Source of the DNA: Flavobacteriia bacterium
Lineage (GTDB): Bacteria > Bacteroidota > Bacteroidia > Flavobacteriales_D > Crocinitomicaceae
Length of the DNA stretch: 64,000 nt
Assembly (NCBI GenBank): GCA_947462925.1
Contig: CANHQP010000007.1
Span: forward strand, 1-64,000
Direction: 5' to 3'
Positions within the stretch are counted from its first letter, which is position 1, and every line of letters starts with the position of its first letter. Shown here piece after piece: positions 54,381 through 64,000 of this stretch. The position numbers and the translations under genes were made by a program. A model generated the notes under the pieces. The model worked only from the letters and a program-made list of their open reading frames with translations. It was not told the DNA's origin and did no database searches.

Positions 54381-56025
54381 TTTTTGCCTTTATTTTTTTA
54401 ACTGTTTTACCAATAATTATGGACATAAACACGATAAAGATAGGAATAATGATACTTTCATACAATAAGGCTTTGAATGATTCAGGTCCTGAACGAACCA
54501 TCATGGCTGCAAAACCTGTTGTCCCACAAAGTGCGATTACGGCAAAAAGTTGATACAAACGATTTGTAGACCTCTTCCATAAATAAAATGGAAACAGTAA
54601 AATAATGCTAAGAAAAAGTGGACCTAAAATCAAACCGAAGTATGAAAAATTCAAATACCATGCAGTGATATAATTAATTGTAAAACCCTGACCATCTTTG
54701 AATTTCATCTCTTGAGCATAGTAAGAATACGCATCTAATGGTCTTGTTTTTACTGCCGTCGAAGGAACAAATGAATACAATAAATTCTTAAAGCTAAAAC
54801 CGATTTTTGGTTTAACATTTTTAGATAAAACACCATACATTGAAAAATGCCCAGCAAACAATTCGTTACTGAAAATCATGTTGGTCAGCGTAAGTGTCAC
54901 TTTCGTAAAAAAAGAAATGTTTTGGTAAGCCATCGAAATATGACTATTGGCAATTTTCAACTTTTTATGATCTATTAAAACATAACTTGGGTGCACATTC
55001 AGCTGCTCGATTAAAGCATTCTTATTGATTACGACTGTATCAAACTTCAAATATAGGGTGGTATCCTTTAAGGCATTTGCAGCAATAATTTTAGCTGAAA
55101 TTTGTGGAGATTTATGGGCGACGAATGTTCTATCACTTGAGAACAAGACTGCTTCTTTCATTTTTTCTTTGGAAGAAAGTGCGGTTGTCAATCCAGTTTT
55201 TGATGCAATTACAGGCATCAAACTCCTGATTGGATCGTTTAACATCAGTATAAAAAACCAAACAAAAATTACTGAAAAGTATAATTTTAAGTTGGCTCGA
55301 ATACTTCGGAATGGATAGGACATTAAAATCAAAACCAAAATACCTCCAAAAAAAGTTTCATGACGAGAACCAATGATTACTAGATATAAATTACAAATTG
55401 CGAAAACAGACCAAAAGAAAAATCTAGGTTTCTGAATTTGTAGAGATTCATTTCTTTGCTTCAAGAACAAGCCGATGTAAATAAACAAACTTACAATCAT
55501 AATCCAGCAGGCATATTGATGCATCGTGTATCCTTTTATTGGAGCTGAACGAATATTTATATAAACAGATTCATTTAGTAAAAGTGAATAGATAATAACA
55601 TCTTTAACTATCCAAATTGAAAAGCAAAGAAAAATTAAAGCAGTAAAGATGAATACTGTAGGTTGAAGAAATAAAGGTTCTCTTTTTTGATTGTTTTTCG
55701 GGAATTTCTTCAATTGAATTAATCCAATCCAAATGAAAACTTGAAAAACAATAATGAAAATGCCGTACATCCAAATGGCTTGAAGATAAACACCATCAAA
55801 TTTTACGTAAAACATTTTCTCAAGTAAATAATAATATTGCAGACCTATCTTTTTTCCAAAATGAGTCAGACTATCAAAACTAAACAACCAACTTCCCGCC
55901 AACGACCAGAAATAAAAAATAGCTGTAAAAATCGGAAAAACGATATTTTTCTCGACCTTCCAAATCTTGGTTTGAATCCAAAAAATGACGATTGTAATCA
56001 GAAGAACTGAAAATAAAATACTCAT
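54370..56025 (-). CDS. Wzy-like polysaccharide polymerase
   Basis: Polytopic membrane protein of 551 residues with about twelve hydrophobic segments and a long periplasmic loop (about 260-440), as in oligosaccharide-repeat polymerases. No strict motif exists for Wzy; the call rests on topology, size and location between a flippase and glycosyltransferases. The NYITAWYLNFSYFGLILGPL segment is compatible. It starts at an ATG inside the flippase stop (4-base overlap). Confidence 0.72.
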   Translation of the reverse strand: MSILFSVLLITIVIFWIQTKIWKVEKNIVFPIFTAIFYFWSLAGSWLFSFDSLTHFGKKIGLQYYYLLEKMFYVKFDGVYLQAIWMYGIFIIVFQVFIWIGLIQLKKFPKNNQKREPLFLQPTVFIFTALIFLCFSIWIVKDVIIYSLLLNESVYINIRSAPIKGYTMHQYACWIMIVSLFIYIGLFLKQRNESLQIQKPRFFFWSVFAICNLYLVIIGSRHETFFGGILVLILMSYPFRSIRANLKLYFSVIFVWFFILMLNDPIRSLMPVIASKTGLTTALSSKEKMKEAVLFSSDRTFVAHKSPQISAKIIAANALKDTTLYLKFDTVVINKNALIEQLNVHPSYVLIDHKKLKIANSHISMAYQNISFFTKVTLTLTNMIFSNELFAGHFSMYGVLSKNVKPKIGFSFKNLLYSFVPSTAVKTRPLDAYSYYAQEMKFKDGQGFTINYITAWYLNFSYFGLILGPLFLSIILLFPFYLWKRSTNRLYQLFAVIALCGTTGFAAMMVRSGPESFKALLYESIIIPIFIVFMSIIIGKTVKKIKAKNGR

Positions 56026-57299
56026 TTAATTTCTTTTAGGGTGTAGTATGTTTTGATAAATGTAAGCAATCCAAGTAAATTTACTGAAATCACAAAGTAA
56101 TATAAATAAGATTGAATCGAAACCTCATTTGAATAGCCATAAAGGATTAATCCAATATAGACTGACAAAGCAATAATTAAATTGGTTGCATTTTTTGCTT
56201 TTACATGTATGGCATCTAAAAAACTGCGCAAAACTATATACAAAACGTATCCAAAACTTCCCAATAAAACAACTTTTGCAATTTCAAAAATCTCACTTCG
56301 ATGATTTGAACCAAGCAAAAGATTCAAAACAAAATCATGGAAAAAATAAAAAAGCGCATACCCTATCATTGTCAAAAACAAGCTGATTACAACAAAAACA
56401 TAAAATCGTTTTTTGATAAGATCAATTCTTTTCTCTGCCAAAAAACTTGCAATTTCTGGTAAGAGCACCAAACTCAAAGGGCCAAATGCTGCTCCAACCA
56501 AATTAAAGAGGGTAATTGAATAAGCTACATCTCCGCCAATCAAAACATTTTTTTGCAAAGAAAGTACTATGTAAGTTGGAAAAGTAAGTAATGCAAGCAG
56601 TGCAAAATCGCCTAAAACCCTTGGTAATCCATATTTCAACATCAAAATAGAATCTTCTTTACATGATTTTATCTCAATCCTGATTTTGTGCTTAAGGAAT
56701 ATTAATAAAATAAAAACCAGACAATTGAACATAAGAAATATACTATTTATGTACAAAAGTAGTTTCACATCTTGTGTATAAAATAAAATCAAAACTGGTA
56801 AAATCCCAATGTTTAACAATTGAATTAAGTTGGAAAAATAGACTTCCTTTTTGCCTCTCAAAAATCCATATAAAATGGCATGAAAACCGTATCCAACAAG
56901 CAATAAAGCCATTGGTAAAATATATGAATAGTATTTTTCATTTCCGAAAAACAAATGGGAAAACACAGTACTACCTAAAGTTAAAACAATCACAAACAAA
57001 ATGCTAACAATAGACATTAAAAATAAACTCGCAGGTAAAAAAGAATTTCTTTGTGGATATATACTTACATATCGTGGAACGGCAACTCCCAAACCTATCA
57101 TCAAAAGCGGTTGCAAAAAAGAAATATTTCTTCGCGACAAAGTATATTCACTGAAACCAACTTCTGTCATTTTTTCATTTGCAATTCTAAAAATAATAAA
57201 TCCCAAGAGAAGAATTAGAAATTCAATTCCAAATGTTACAAAGTAATTTTTATATTTCGTTAAAAAACTCAAAGAAAAAATATCAGTTAAAATAAACAA
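56022..57299 (-). CDS. Wzx-type flippase
   Basis: Membrane protein of 425 residues with 12 or more hydrophobic segments, of the MATE-like polysaccharide export superfamily, which moves undecaprenyl-linked repeat units across the inner membrane. No ATG lies near the expected N-terminus. A TTG at 57299 or at 57272 may be used, so the start is uncertain. It is the second flippase-like gene in a row, 95 bases after the first, and overlaps the polymerase gene. Confidence 0.78.
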   Translation of the reverse strand: MFILTDIFSLSFLTKYKNYFVTFGIEFLILLLGFIIFRIANEKMTEVGFSEYTLSRRNISFLQPLLMIGLGVAVPRYVSIYPQRNSFLPASLFLMSIVSILFVIVLTLGSTVFSHLFFGNEKYYSYILPMALLLVGYGFHAILYGFLRGKKEVYFSNLIQLLNIGILPVLILFYTQDVKLLLYINSIFLMFNCLVFILLIFLKHKIRIEIKSCKEDSILMLKYGLPRVLGDFALLALLTFPTYIVLSLQKNVLIGGDVAYSITLFNLVGAAFGPLSLVLLPEIASFLAEKRIDLIKKRFYVFVVISLFLTMIGYALFYFFHDFVLNLLLGSNHRSEIFEIAKVVLLGSFGYVLYIVLRSFLDAIHVKAKNATNLIIALSVYIGLILYGYSNEVSIQSYLYYFVISVNLLGLLTFIKTYYTLKEIK

Positions 57300-57394
57300 A
57301 AAGAATCTATTAGAAAATAAAATTCTGCTTCAAAAATAGTAAAATATCTGTATGCTTAACACTAAAAACAGCCATTTGACAATCCTTATTCACG

Positions 57395-58657
57395 TTATTG
57401 ATTAATTCTATTGTTTTTGGCTACAACTAACATCCAAACTAAAACAATGAGCAGAAAAATAGATTGTGAAATACTTAGGAGTCTCAAAATTTCATAAAAA
57501 CTAAAATGCATTGAACCAATGTATGGCAACGAAACCACAAAAATTAAACTTAAAGTTCCCAATACATTAATCCAAAAAAATGATTTTTGTCTTTTCATCA
57601 CAATTGCGATGTATGAAATGGGGGAAGCCAAAAAATTCATCATCAGCCAGGGAACCATAATAGTTGCCATTTCGCCAGACTGCGCCCATTTTGCACCAAA
57701 AACAAAGGCAAAAAGCTCTTTTCCCCAAATTCCTATGATTGAAAATGGAACGATACTCAAGGCTGCTAAAATCAATACAACCTTTCCTGCCAAAGGAAAA
57801 ATGCTCTTGTTTTGATGAATCAAATCCGTGCATTGACGGAAAAATACCTGACCAATGGCAGATCCAATAAAAATGATAGGTAGCTTCAACATTCTGAAGG
57901 CATGATCATAAGAACCGTATTCAATTTTTCCATACAAATTCCATATGATACTAACCATCAATAAATCGCGCGCCAGATCAACAAAAACATGAGGTAAATT
58001 ATACTTAATTAAATCTGAATTTTTTCCAATTAATGCCTTGGTTCTTTTAGAATTATATTTTAAAATCGATGATTTCTTGTTCCTTTTGAAATCCAAAAAA
58101 TAGGCAATACTTGATAATAAATAACCAATAATGGTAGCACCAATTAAGAACAAAAAATTATGACTTAGAAAACCAAATAACACCTTTAGCACATTGGTAA
58201 CCATGGATAAAGCCAAAGCAGAACGGGCAATCACTTTGAATTTTTCTTTCCGCAATGCCCAACTATTTCCCTGATTGTAAAAAGCCATTAAGAATATTCC
58301 AATTGGAAGACTCAATAAAAAGAAGAGATCATTGGTCGATGAAAAGTCAACCCAAGAATAAATCCCCAATATGGCCAATGCAATCAATGAAAGTACTATC
58401 GAAAAACGCATTGAAAAACGATAGATTCCAAAAGCGTGATGGTCTTCTTTTTCCAAAGGAAATGCCAATTCTAAACGAACAGTCGCCAAAGCGGCACCTA
58501 AAGTAGTAATTCGCAAAAACAAACCAAGGTAAGCCGATTCAGCAGGACCAAATTGACGCGTAATTATCGGAGACAACAGGTATGTGACTACTTGCGCCAA
58601 CACAGTTCCTGTGAATAGAACTGCAACTGATTTTACGAATGAATTTGACTTTAACAT
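57395..58657 (-). CDS. Polysaccharide flippase, MATE/Wzx family
   Basis: First gene of the polysaccharide locus. A 420-residue membrane protein with 12 or more hydrophobic segments. The N-terminus (VKSVAVLFTGTVLAQVVTYL, then SPIITRQFGPAESAYLGLFL) is typical of Wzx/RfbX-like proteins annotated as lipopolysaccharide biosynthesis or flippase proteins. ATG start. It begins just after the rny terminator, so the promoter of the locus should lie in the short gap 58658-58716, though no clean box was found. Confidence 0.88.
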   Translation of the reverse strand: MLKSNSFVKSVAVLFTGTVLAQVVTYLLSPIITRQFGPAESAYLGLFLRITTLGAALATVRLELAFPLEKEDHHAFGIYRFSMRFSIVLSLIALAILGIYSWVDFSSTNDLFFLLSLPIGIFLMAFYNQGNSWALRKEKFKVIARSALALSMVTNVLKVLFGFLSHNFLFLIGATIIGYLLSSIAYFLDFKRNKKSSILKYNSKRTKALIGKNSDLIKYNLPHVFVDLARDLLMVSIIWNLYGKIEYGSYDHAFRMLKLPIIFIGSAIGQVFFRQCTDLIHQNKSIFPLAGKVVLILAALSIVPFSIIGIWGKELFAFVFGAKWAQSGEMATIMVPWLMMNFLASPISYIAIVMKRQKSFFWINVLGTLSLIFVVSLPYIGSMHFSFYEILRLLSISQSIFLLIVLVWMLVVAKNNRINQ

Positions 58658-58674
58658 TGCGAATGAAAAATGAA

Positions 58675-58705
58675 TTCAAAAAAAAGACCCTGAAATTTCA
58701 GAGCC
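58675..58705 (-). terminator. Rho-independent terminator of rny
   Basis: On the minus strand GGCTCTGAAATTTCAGGGTC forms a hairpin with the perfect core CTGAAATTTCAG and ends in a T run, 12 bases after the rny stop. It separates rny from the polysaccharide locus. Confidence 0.8.
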
Positions 58706-58716
58706 TTTTAAAATAT

Positions 58717-60255
58717 TTATTTGGCGTAATTCACAGATCGTTTTTCCCGAATCACTGTCACTTTCACCTGACCTGGATAAGTCATTTCAGTTTGAATTCT
58801 TTGAGATATCGCAAAAGATAATTCATCTGCTTTTAAGTCGGTAACCTTTTCACTTTCAACCAAGACACGCAGTTCACGACCAGCTTGGATTGCATAGGCA
58901 CTTTGAACTCCATCATAAGAAAGAGCCAATGTTTCTAATTCTTTGATACGTTTAATGTAAGATTCAACGATTTCACGGCGTGCTCCTGGTCTTGCACCAG
59001 AAATGGCATCACATACTTGTACAATTGGAGAAATCAAAGTAGTCATTTCTACTTCGTCGTGGTGAGCACCAATGGCATTGCAAACATCTGGTTTTTCACC
59101 ATATTTTTCAGCCAATTTCATACCCAAGATTGCGTGTGGCAATTCTGGCTCATCGTCTGGAACTTTTCCAATATCATGTAAAAGTCCTGCTCTTTTAGCC
59201 AACTTAACATTCAATCCTAATTCAGCAGCCATTACCGCACATAAATTAGCCACTTCACGGGAGTGTTGTAATAAATTTTGTCCATAAGAAGAACGGTATT
59301 TCATTCTACCGACCATTCTTGTCAATTCAGGATGTAATCCATGAATTCCTAAATCGATACAAGTACGACGACCAGTTTCAGCGATTTCCTCTTCCAATGA
59401 TTTTTTGGTTTTTGCAACCACTTCCTCGATTCTAGCGGGGTGAATACGTCCATCAGAAACCAATTGGTGCAAAGACAAACGAGCGATTTCACGTCTTACA
59501 GGATCAAAACAAGATAAAATAATTGCTTCAGGTGTATCGTCCACAATAATCTCAACACCTGTTGCAGCTTCAATGGCGCGAATATTTCTTCCTTCACGAC
59601 CAATGATTCTTCCTTTCACTTCATCAGATTCGATATTGAAAACAGAAACTGCATTCTCAACCGCTTGCTCAGTTGCCACACGTTGAATTGTTTGAATAAC
59701 AATTTTTCGTGCTTCTTTATTCGCATTCAATTTTGCTTCTTCCGTAATTTCTTTGATGTGGATCATCGCACCTGTCCTAGCTTCGTCTTTCAAAGCTTCC
59801 ATGATGTGATTTTTAGCCTCTTCAACAGACATTCCACTGATTTTAGATAATTCAGCAACTCTTTTTTGTTGAATTTTATCTAATTCTTGATTTTTGATTT
59901 CAATTGCAGTGTGTTTTTGATCGATTTCGCTTTGAATTTTTTCCAAATCTTTCTCTTTACGCGTCACCTCCTCCATTTTTTGAGAAAGTGTTTTTTCTTT
60001 TGCCTTTGCGCGGTCTTCAGAAGATTGCATCTTGCGCTCACGATCTTTCATGGCGGTTTCATGCTCTTCTTTCAATTTCATAAACTTCTCTTTAGCAGAA
60101 AGGATTTTTTCCTTTTTCATCGCTTCACCTTCATTCTCTGCATCTTTTAAGATTTGCTCTTTTCGCTTCTTAAGAATCACATTTTGAACAAAGAACGCCA
60201 ATCCACCTCCTCCAAGGATGCCGACTAAAATTCCTAATAAAATATTTGTATTCAT
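58717..60255 (-). CDS. rny: Ribonuclease Y
   Basis: Membrane-anchored endoribonuclease that starts mRNA decay. The 512-residue protein has an N-terminal membrane helix (about 4-26), a long coiled coil (about 30-190), a KH RNA-binding domain (about 205-270, [22 protein letters not shown]) and an HD metal-dependent nuclease domain (about 325-420, with [11 protein letters not shown] and [10 protein letters not shown]). Length and order match the family. It follows zapA after a 78-base gap that holds a hairpin. Confidence 0.97.
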   Translation of the reverse strand: MNTNILLGILVGILGGGGLAFFVQNVILKKRKEQILKDAENEGEAMKKEKILSAKEKFMKLKEEHETAMKDRERKMQSSEDRAKAKEKTLSQKMEEVTRKEKDLEKIQSEIDQKHTAIEIKNQELDKIQQKRVAELSKISGMSVEEAKNHIMEALKDEARTGAMIHIKEITEEAKLNANKEARKIVIQTIQRVATEQAVENAVSVFNIESDEVKGRIIGREGRNIRAIEAATGVEIIVDDTPEAIILSCFDPVRREIARLSLHQLVSDGRIHPARIEEVVAKTKKSLEEEIAETGRRTCIDLGIHGLHPELTRMVGRMKYRSSYGQNLLQHSREVANLCAVMAAELGLNVKLAKRAGLLHDIGKVPDDEPELPHAILGMKLAEKYGEKPDVCNAIGAHHDEVEMTTLISPIVQVCDAISGARPGARREIVESYIKRIKELETLALSYDGVQSAYAIQAGRELRVLVESEKVTDLKADELSFAISQRIQTEMTYPGQVKVTVIREKRSVNYAK

Positions 60256-60263
60256 ATTTGTTT

Positions 60264-60314
60264 AAAATAAAAATCCCACCCATTACAATCCATTTGAATC
60301 ACAATAGCGTGGGA
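60264..60314 (-). terminator. Terminator-like hairpin between zapA and rny
   Basis: Read on the minus strand, TCCCAC (60314-60309) pairs with GTGGGA (60279-60274) and is followed by TTTTTATTTT. The loop is long (29 bases). It could end the zapA transcript or attenuate transcription into rny. Confidence 0.45.
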
Positions 60315-60333
60315 AACGTTAAAAATAATTGAC

Positions 60334-60624
60334 CTATTTCAGCTTTTCAATCTCCAGCAACAATTCTCCTAATGAATTTTCAATCTCCGTATAATCAGGC
60401 TTTTCCTGAGCTACAGAAGTTGCATTTCCAGATTTTGTGGCCAACTGTAAAGCTGTCATTGCCAATAAGTCTTGCATATCTTTTACCGCATAGTTGTCTT
60501 GCAATAACTTAATGGCTCTATTAATATCTGATGCTGCTTTTTGTACTTTCACTTCCTCACCCGCTTGAACATTCAATGGATAAGTCCTTCCAGCTACAAC
60601 AACTTTTATAGATAATTTACTCAT
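60334..60624 (-). CDS. zapA: Cell division protein ZapA
   Basis: Small Z-ring crosslinker of 96 residues. The N-terminal globular part has LSIKVVVAGRTYPLNV, typical of ZapA, followed by a helix (AASDINRAIKLLQDNYAVKD, then LLAMTALQLATK) and a short C-terminal coiled coil. It starts 3 bases past the ZapB-like gene, so both are cotranscribed and their products probably act together on FtsZ, whose gene is elsewhere in the window. Confidence 0.93.
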   Translation of the reverse strand: MSKLSIKVVVAGRTYPLNVQAGEEVKVQKAASDINRAIKLLQDNYAVKDMQDLLAMTALQLATKSGNATSVAQEKPDYTEIENSLGELLLEIEKLK

Positions 60625-60627
60625 TTG

Positions 60628-60939
60628 TTATTGTTTTAATTGACTAATGCAGTGATCTATTTCCCTCACCAATTCGTCAATCTCATTGTCTTTGTCTATT
60701 AAAACAGCAGATTTTTGAGATTCTAATTGTTCATTTAACTGAATCAATTGATTTTGCAAATATTGATTATTCTCTTCCAATTGAAAAATTTGCGCTTGAT
60801 TGGCGCTAATCAGCATCTTTGATTGTCCTAATTCAGTTTCTAAAACGGTGTTTTTCTCACGCTCAGCAAGCAATTGCTTGTGTAAATCTTGAAATTTACT
60901 TTGAATCTGTTGGACAATACTTGAAATCTGCTCTGTCAT
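60628..60939 (-). CDS. ZapB-like coiled-coil protein
   Basis: A 103-residue protein predicted to be almost entirely coiled coil (LHKQLLAEREKNTVLETELG, then EENNQYLQNQLIQLNEQLES). Sequence similarity to E. coli ZapB is limited to the heptad pattern, so the name rests mostly on its place directly before zapA. Proteins of this kind link ZapA-bound Z rings to other structures. ATG start. The gap to the DUF3467 gene is 257 bases and shows only the terminator near 61160. Confidence 0.75.
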   Translation of the reverse strand: MTEQISSIVQQIQSKFQDLHKQLLAEREKNTVLETELGQSKMLISANQAQIFQLEENNQYLQNQLIQLNEQLESQKSAVLIDKDNEIDELVREIDHCISQLKQ

Positions 60940-61159
60940 TGCATTCAGCTTTCTACAAATTTAGTATTGTATTCTGTATTTTCAATGCTTTTTGTCGATA
61001 CTTGTTAACATTTCATCTATTGAAAAACTAATCTAATCATCAAACTATTGATTTATTGAGTATTACAACAAACGATAATTTTACTAAAAATTTCATTTTG
61101 ACTTCACATCACTTGAAATCAAAAAAATTCCCTTACACATCTTTCATTAAAAATAGTTC

Positions 61160-61187
61160 AAAAAAAAAGCTTTCGTAATGAAAGCTT
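61160..61187 (-). terminator. Rho-independent terminator of the DUF3467 gene
   Basis: On the minus strand AAGCTTTC and GAAAGCTT pair perfectly (8 bp) around ATTAC and end in a long T run, 9 bases after the stop codon. Confidence 0.9.
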
Positions 61188-61196
61188 GTAAAGAGT

Positions 61197-61508
61197 TTAT
61201 GCCTGAGTAGTCGGAGGTCCAAACTTCATTGGAGGTGTTCCTGGCATATCTTGATCGTTAATCACACCCATTGATTGCTCATATTTTTGAACATTTTCAA
61301 TCAAAGCCAACATCAATCTTTTGGCATTTTGTGGTGTCATCACAATTCTTGATTTCACTTTTGCTTTTGGCATACCTGGCAACATTTGAACGAAATCACA
61401 AACAAATTCAGCTTGTGAATGTGTAATGATTGCAAGATTAGAATAAATTCCACCTGCAACTTCTTCCGTTAATTCAATGTTGATTTGATTTTCGTTATTC
61501 TTTTCCAT
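61197..61508 (-). CDS. DUF3467 family protein
   Basis: A 103-residue protein of unknown function, widespread in Bacteroidetes and usually found just downstream of rpoC, as here. The core NIELTEEVAGGIYSNLAIITHSQAEFVCDFVQMLPG and the following KVKSRIVMTPQNAKRLM are characteristic. No membrane segment. It has no known role; the fixed place next to rpoC hints at transcription or expression physiology. A strong terminator lies between it and rpoC, so it may have its own promoter or depend on read-through. Confidence 0.88.
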   Translation of the reverse strand: MEKNNENQINIELTEEVAGGIYSNLAIITHSQAEFVCDFVQMLPGMPKAKVKSRIVMTPQNAKRLMLALIENVQKYEQSMGVINDQDMPGTPPMKFGPPTTQA

Positions 61509-61518
61509 AATTTTCTGG

Positions 61519-61553
61519 TAAAAAAAACGGGACTAAAATCTCTAGTCCCGTTT
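61519..61553 (-). terminator. Rho-independent terminator of rpoC
   Basis: On the minus strand AAACGGGACTA and TAGTCCCGTTT pair perfectly over 11 bp and are followed by a T run. It begins 10 bases after the rpoC stop. Confidence 0.93.
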
Positions 61554-61563
61554 GATTGATAAA

Positions 61564-64000
61564 TTATTTTGCAGATACTTCTTCGAGTGCTTCTTTGTTA
61601 GCAACAATCATTTTTTGGAATTTTCTGATTCCCGTTCCTGCTGGAATTAAATGTCCAACAATTACGTTTTCTTTCAATCCCATCAAGTGATCCTCTTTTC
61701 CAGAAATAGCTGCTTCGTTTAACACTTTCGTAGTTTCTTGGAACGATGCCGCAGAAATGAACGATTGTGTTTGCAAAGATGCTCTTGTAATACCTTGTAA
61801 TAATGGTGTTGATGTTGCTGGAACTGCATCACGCGCTTCAACCAATTGTTTGTCAGCTCTTTTCAATTGAGAATTTTCATCTCTCAACTTACGTGCTGAA
61901 ATAATTTGACCTGGGCGTAATTCTGTAGATTCTCCTGCATCGATTACTACTTTCATTCCAAAAATAGCATCGTTCTCTTCCATCACATCCGCTTTGTGTA
62001 CAGACTGTCCTTCAAGGAATCTTGTATCACCAGCATCAACGATTTCAGTTTTCAACATCATTTGACGTACAATTACTTCAAAGTGTTTGTCATTAATTTT
62101 TACCCCTTGTAAACGGTAAACCTCTTGAATTTCGTTCACAATGTACTCTTGTACTTTGGTTGGACCTTCAATGTTCAAGATATCATTTGGAGTTACGGCA
62201 CCATCAGACAATGGTTGACCAGCTCTAACGAAGTCATTTTCTTGAACCAAGATATGTTTAGACAATGGAACTAAATATTTACGAACCTCACCTGTTTTAG
62301 AAGTGATTTGGATCTCACGGTTACCTCTTTTGATTTTTCCGTATTCTGCAATACCATCAATTTCAGAAACAACCGCAGGATTTGAAGGATTACGTGCTTC
62401 GAAAAGCTCTGTTACCCTTGGTAAACCACCTGTGATATCCCCCGTTTTACCAGAAACACGTGGAATTTTAACCAATACCATACCTGCTTCAACTTTATCA
62501 CCTTCATTTACAGAAATGTGTGAATCAACTGGTAAACTGTACTCTCTTAAAACTTCTTTTGTTTTCGGATCAATTACGTGAATTGCCGGGTTTTTCTTTT
62601 TATCTTTTGTTTCAGTAATTACTTTTTCAGTAAATCCTGTTTGCTCATCCACCTCTTGGCGGTAAGTAATACCTTCAATTACAGAGTCAAAAACGATTTT
62701 ACCAGCAACTTCTGAAATGATTACCGCATTGTAAGGGTCCCATTTAACAATAACATCACCTTTTTTGATTTTGATATTGTTTTGAACCATCAATTCAGAA
62801 CCGTAAGGAATATTTGCCGTCATTAAGACAATTCCTGTTTTCTCGTCAGTAATTTTTACTTCAGCTGAACGACCAACAACAACTTCTTTCGTTCCCTCAG
62901 GAGTTTTCATTATGATCGTACGCAACTCTTCGATTTCCATTTTACCTGAAGCTTTTGCTTTCAAGTCAGAAATATCTGTAGTATTCGATGCTGTACCCCC
63001 AACGTGGAATGTACGTAAAGTCAACTGCGTACCTGGCTCACCAATTGATTGAGCTGCAATAACTCCAACTGTATCACCTTCTTGAGCGATTCTATGCGTA
63101 GAAAGATTTCGTCCATAACATTTAGAACAAACTCCTCTTCTCATCTCACAAGTCAATACTGAACGAATTTCAACTTCATCAATTCCTGCTTTTTCAATTT
63201 CCTCAGCAACTGATTCTGAAATCAATTCTCCAGCTTGAACAATGATGTTTTCAGTTTCAGGATAGAAAATATCATGAACAGAAGTTCTACCTAAAATACG
63301 ATCGTACAATGGTTCAACTACTTCATCATTTTTCTTCAATGCTGTTGCAACCAAACCTCTCAATGTACCACAATCTGTTTGATTAATGATTACATCTTGA
63401 GATACATCCACCAAACGACGAGTTAAGTAACCAGCATCCGCAGTTTTCAAAGCGGTATCGGCCAAACCTTTACGTGCACCGTGAGTTGAAATAAAGTACT
63501 CTAAAATCGAAAGACCTTCTTTAAAGTTAGAAAGAATTGGATTCTCAATAATCTCTTGTGCAGAAGCACCTGATTTTTGTGGTTTCGCCATCAATCCACG
63601 CATTCCAGATAACTGACGGATTTGTTCTTTAGATCCACGAGCTCCAGAATCAAACATCATATAAATTGAGTTGAATCCTTGGTTGTCATTTTTCAATTGA
63701 TCCATCAATGTATTTGTCAAACGCGAGTTAGTATGCGTCCAAATATCAATGATTTGGTTATATCTTTCATTGTTTGTGATAAGACCCATGTTGTAGTTCA
63801 TCATCACATCTTTCACTTCAGCTTCAGCTTTAGAAACCAAGATTTCTTTTTCCTTAGGAATGATAATATCATCTAGGTTGAAAGACAATCCACCTTTGAA
63901 GGCCATGTGGTAACCCAATTCTTTGATATCATCCAAGAATTGAGCTGTACGTGCTGTACCAGAAATTTTCAATACATTTCCGATAATATCACGCAATGCT
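61564..64000 (-). CDS. rpoC: RNA polymerase beta-prime subunit, C-terminal part
   Basis: Partial gene: the 5' end lies beyond the window, and about 810 C-terminal residues are present. Recognised by the second zinc site ([16 protein letters not shown]), the trigger-loop block [40 protein letters not shown] and the conserved C-terminal [20 protein letters not shown] followed by [17 protein letters not shown]. The insertion between these motifs (about 350-500 of the visible part) is the Bacteroidetes type. The frame is intact with no break. Confidence 0.98.
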   Translation of the reverse strand, partial: ALRDIIGNVLKISGTARTAQFLDDIKELGYHMAFKGGLSFNLDDIIIPKEKEILVSKAEAEVKDVMMNYNMGLITNNERYNQIIDIWTHTNSRLTNTLMDQLKNDNQGFNSIYMMFDSGARGSKEQIRQLSGMRGLMAKPQKSGASAQEIIENPILSNFKEGLSILEYFISTHGARKGLADTALKTADAGYLTRRLVDVSQDVIINQTDCGTLRGLVATALKKNDEVVEPLYDRILGRTSVHDIFYPETENIIVQAGELISESVAEEIEKAGIDEVEIRSVLTCEMRRGVCSKCYGRNLSTHRIAQEGDTVGVIAAQSIGEPGTQLTLRTFHVGGTASNTTDISDLKAKASGKMEIEELRTIIMKTPEGTKEVVVGRSAEVKITDEKTGIVLMTANIPYGSELMVQNNIKIKKGDVIVKWDPYNAVIISEVAGKIVFDSVIEGITYRQEVDEQTGFTEKVITETKDKKKNPAIHVIDPKTKEVLREYSLPVDSHISVNEGDKVEAGMVLVKIPRVSGKTGDITGGLPRVTELFEARNPSNPAVVSEIDGIAEYGKIKRGNREIQITSKTGEVRKYLVPLSKHILVQENDFVRAGQPLSDGAVTPNDILNIEGPTKVQEYIVNEIQEVYRLQGVKINDKHFEVIVRQMMLKTEIVDAGDTRFLEGQSVHKADVMEENDAIFGMKVVIDAGESTELRPGQIISARKLRDENSQLKRADKQLVEARDAVPATSTPLLQGITRASLQTQSFISAASFQETTKVLNEAAISGKEDHLMGLKENVIVGHLIPAGTGIRKFQKMIVANKEALEEVSAK

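Noticed and set aside
60256-60333. 6S RNA gene next to zapA
   Set aside because: The gap is only 78 bases, too short for a ~180-base 6S RNA, and the fold is a single hairpin.

Overview
The window looks like a chromosomal segment from a member of the Bacteroidota, most likely order Flavobacteriales; a Crocinitomicaceae or Fluviicola-like relative is a guess. The DNA is AT-rich. Two secreted proteins carry type IX secretion (T9SS) C-terminal sorting domains. Promoter-like sites fit the TAnnTTTG pattern known from Bacteroidetes, and Shine-Dalgarno sequences are mostly absent. The dcw cluster has the Bacteroidetes order, without murB or ddl, and a yqeY-type gene follows ftsZ. No tRNA, rRNA, CRISPR array, insertion sequence or phage gene was seen.

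Layout. Positions 1-19768 are a mosaic of housekeeping and envelope genes in short units on both strands: an MBL-rhodanese sulfur protein, an MsbA-type ABC exporter, lipoyl synthase, OsmC, YidD, a lytic transglycosylase, MsrB, a GIY-YIG protein, lipoproteins, two T9SS substrates, an alkyltransferase-like protein, EngB and TerC. Positions 20141-36744 hold the division and cell-wall cluster mraZ-rsmH-ftsL-ftsI-murE-mraY-murD-(unknown gene)-ftsW-murG-murC-ftsQ-ftsA-ftsZ-yqeY, nearly all overlapping or closely spaced and closed by a strong terminator at 36793-36825. Positions 36826-38496 are a small AT-rich accessory patch. Positions 38497-49256 contain DUF2339, upp, a HAD nucleotidase, a GT39-type glycosyltransferase, rlmB, a DEAD-box helicase and ahcY. 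Positions 49260-58657 are an eight-gene minus-strand polysaccharide locus with two flippase-like, two polymerase or ligase-like, two glycosyltransferase, one aminotransferase and one initiating phosphoglycosyl transferase genes. The end of the window carries rny, zapA, a ZapB-like coiled-coil gene, a DUF3467 gene and the 3' part of rpoC, all on the minus strand.

How it works together. The dcw genes make lipid II (MurE, MurD, MurC, MraY, MurG) and build the divisome (FtsL, FtsI, FtsW, FtsQ, FtsA, FtsZ). MurE has the DNPR motif typical of meso-diaminopimelate-adding enzymes. ZapA, near the right end, also acts on the Z ring. The polysaccharide locus would assemble a surface glycan on undecaprenyl phosphate, the same carrier used by MraY and MurG.

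Most notable points. An exact 14-bp sequence occurs twice in inverted orientation upstream of mraZ, each copy made of two GTGG boxes 10 bp apart, and is a good candidate MraZ operator. An unrecognised gene sits between murD and ftsW; its C-terminal half loosely resembles the third domain of MurD. A T9SS sorting domain occurs with almost no passenger. The only two sizeable gaps inside the murE-murC stretch are filled with short direct repeats. Nothing in the window clearly amounts to a new multi-gene system.
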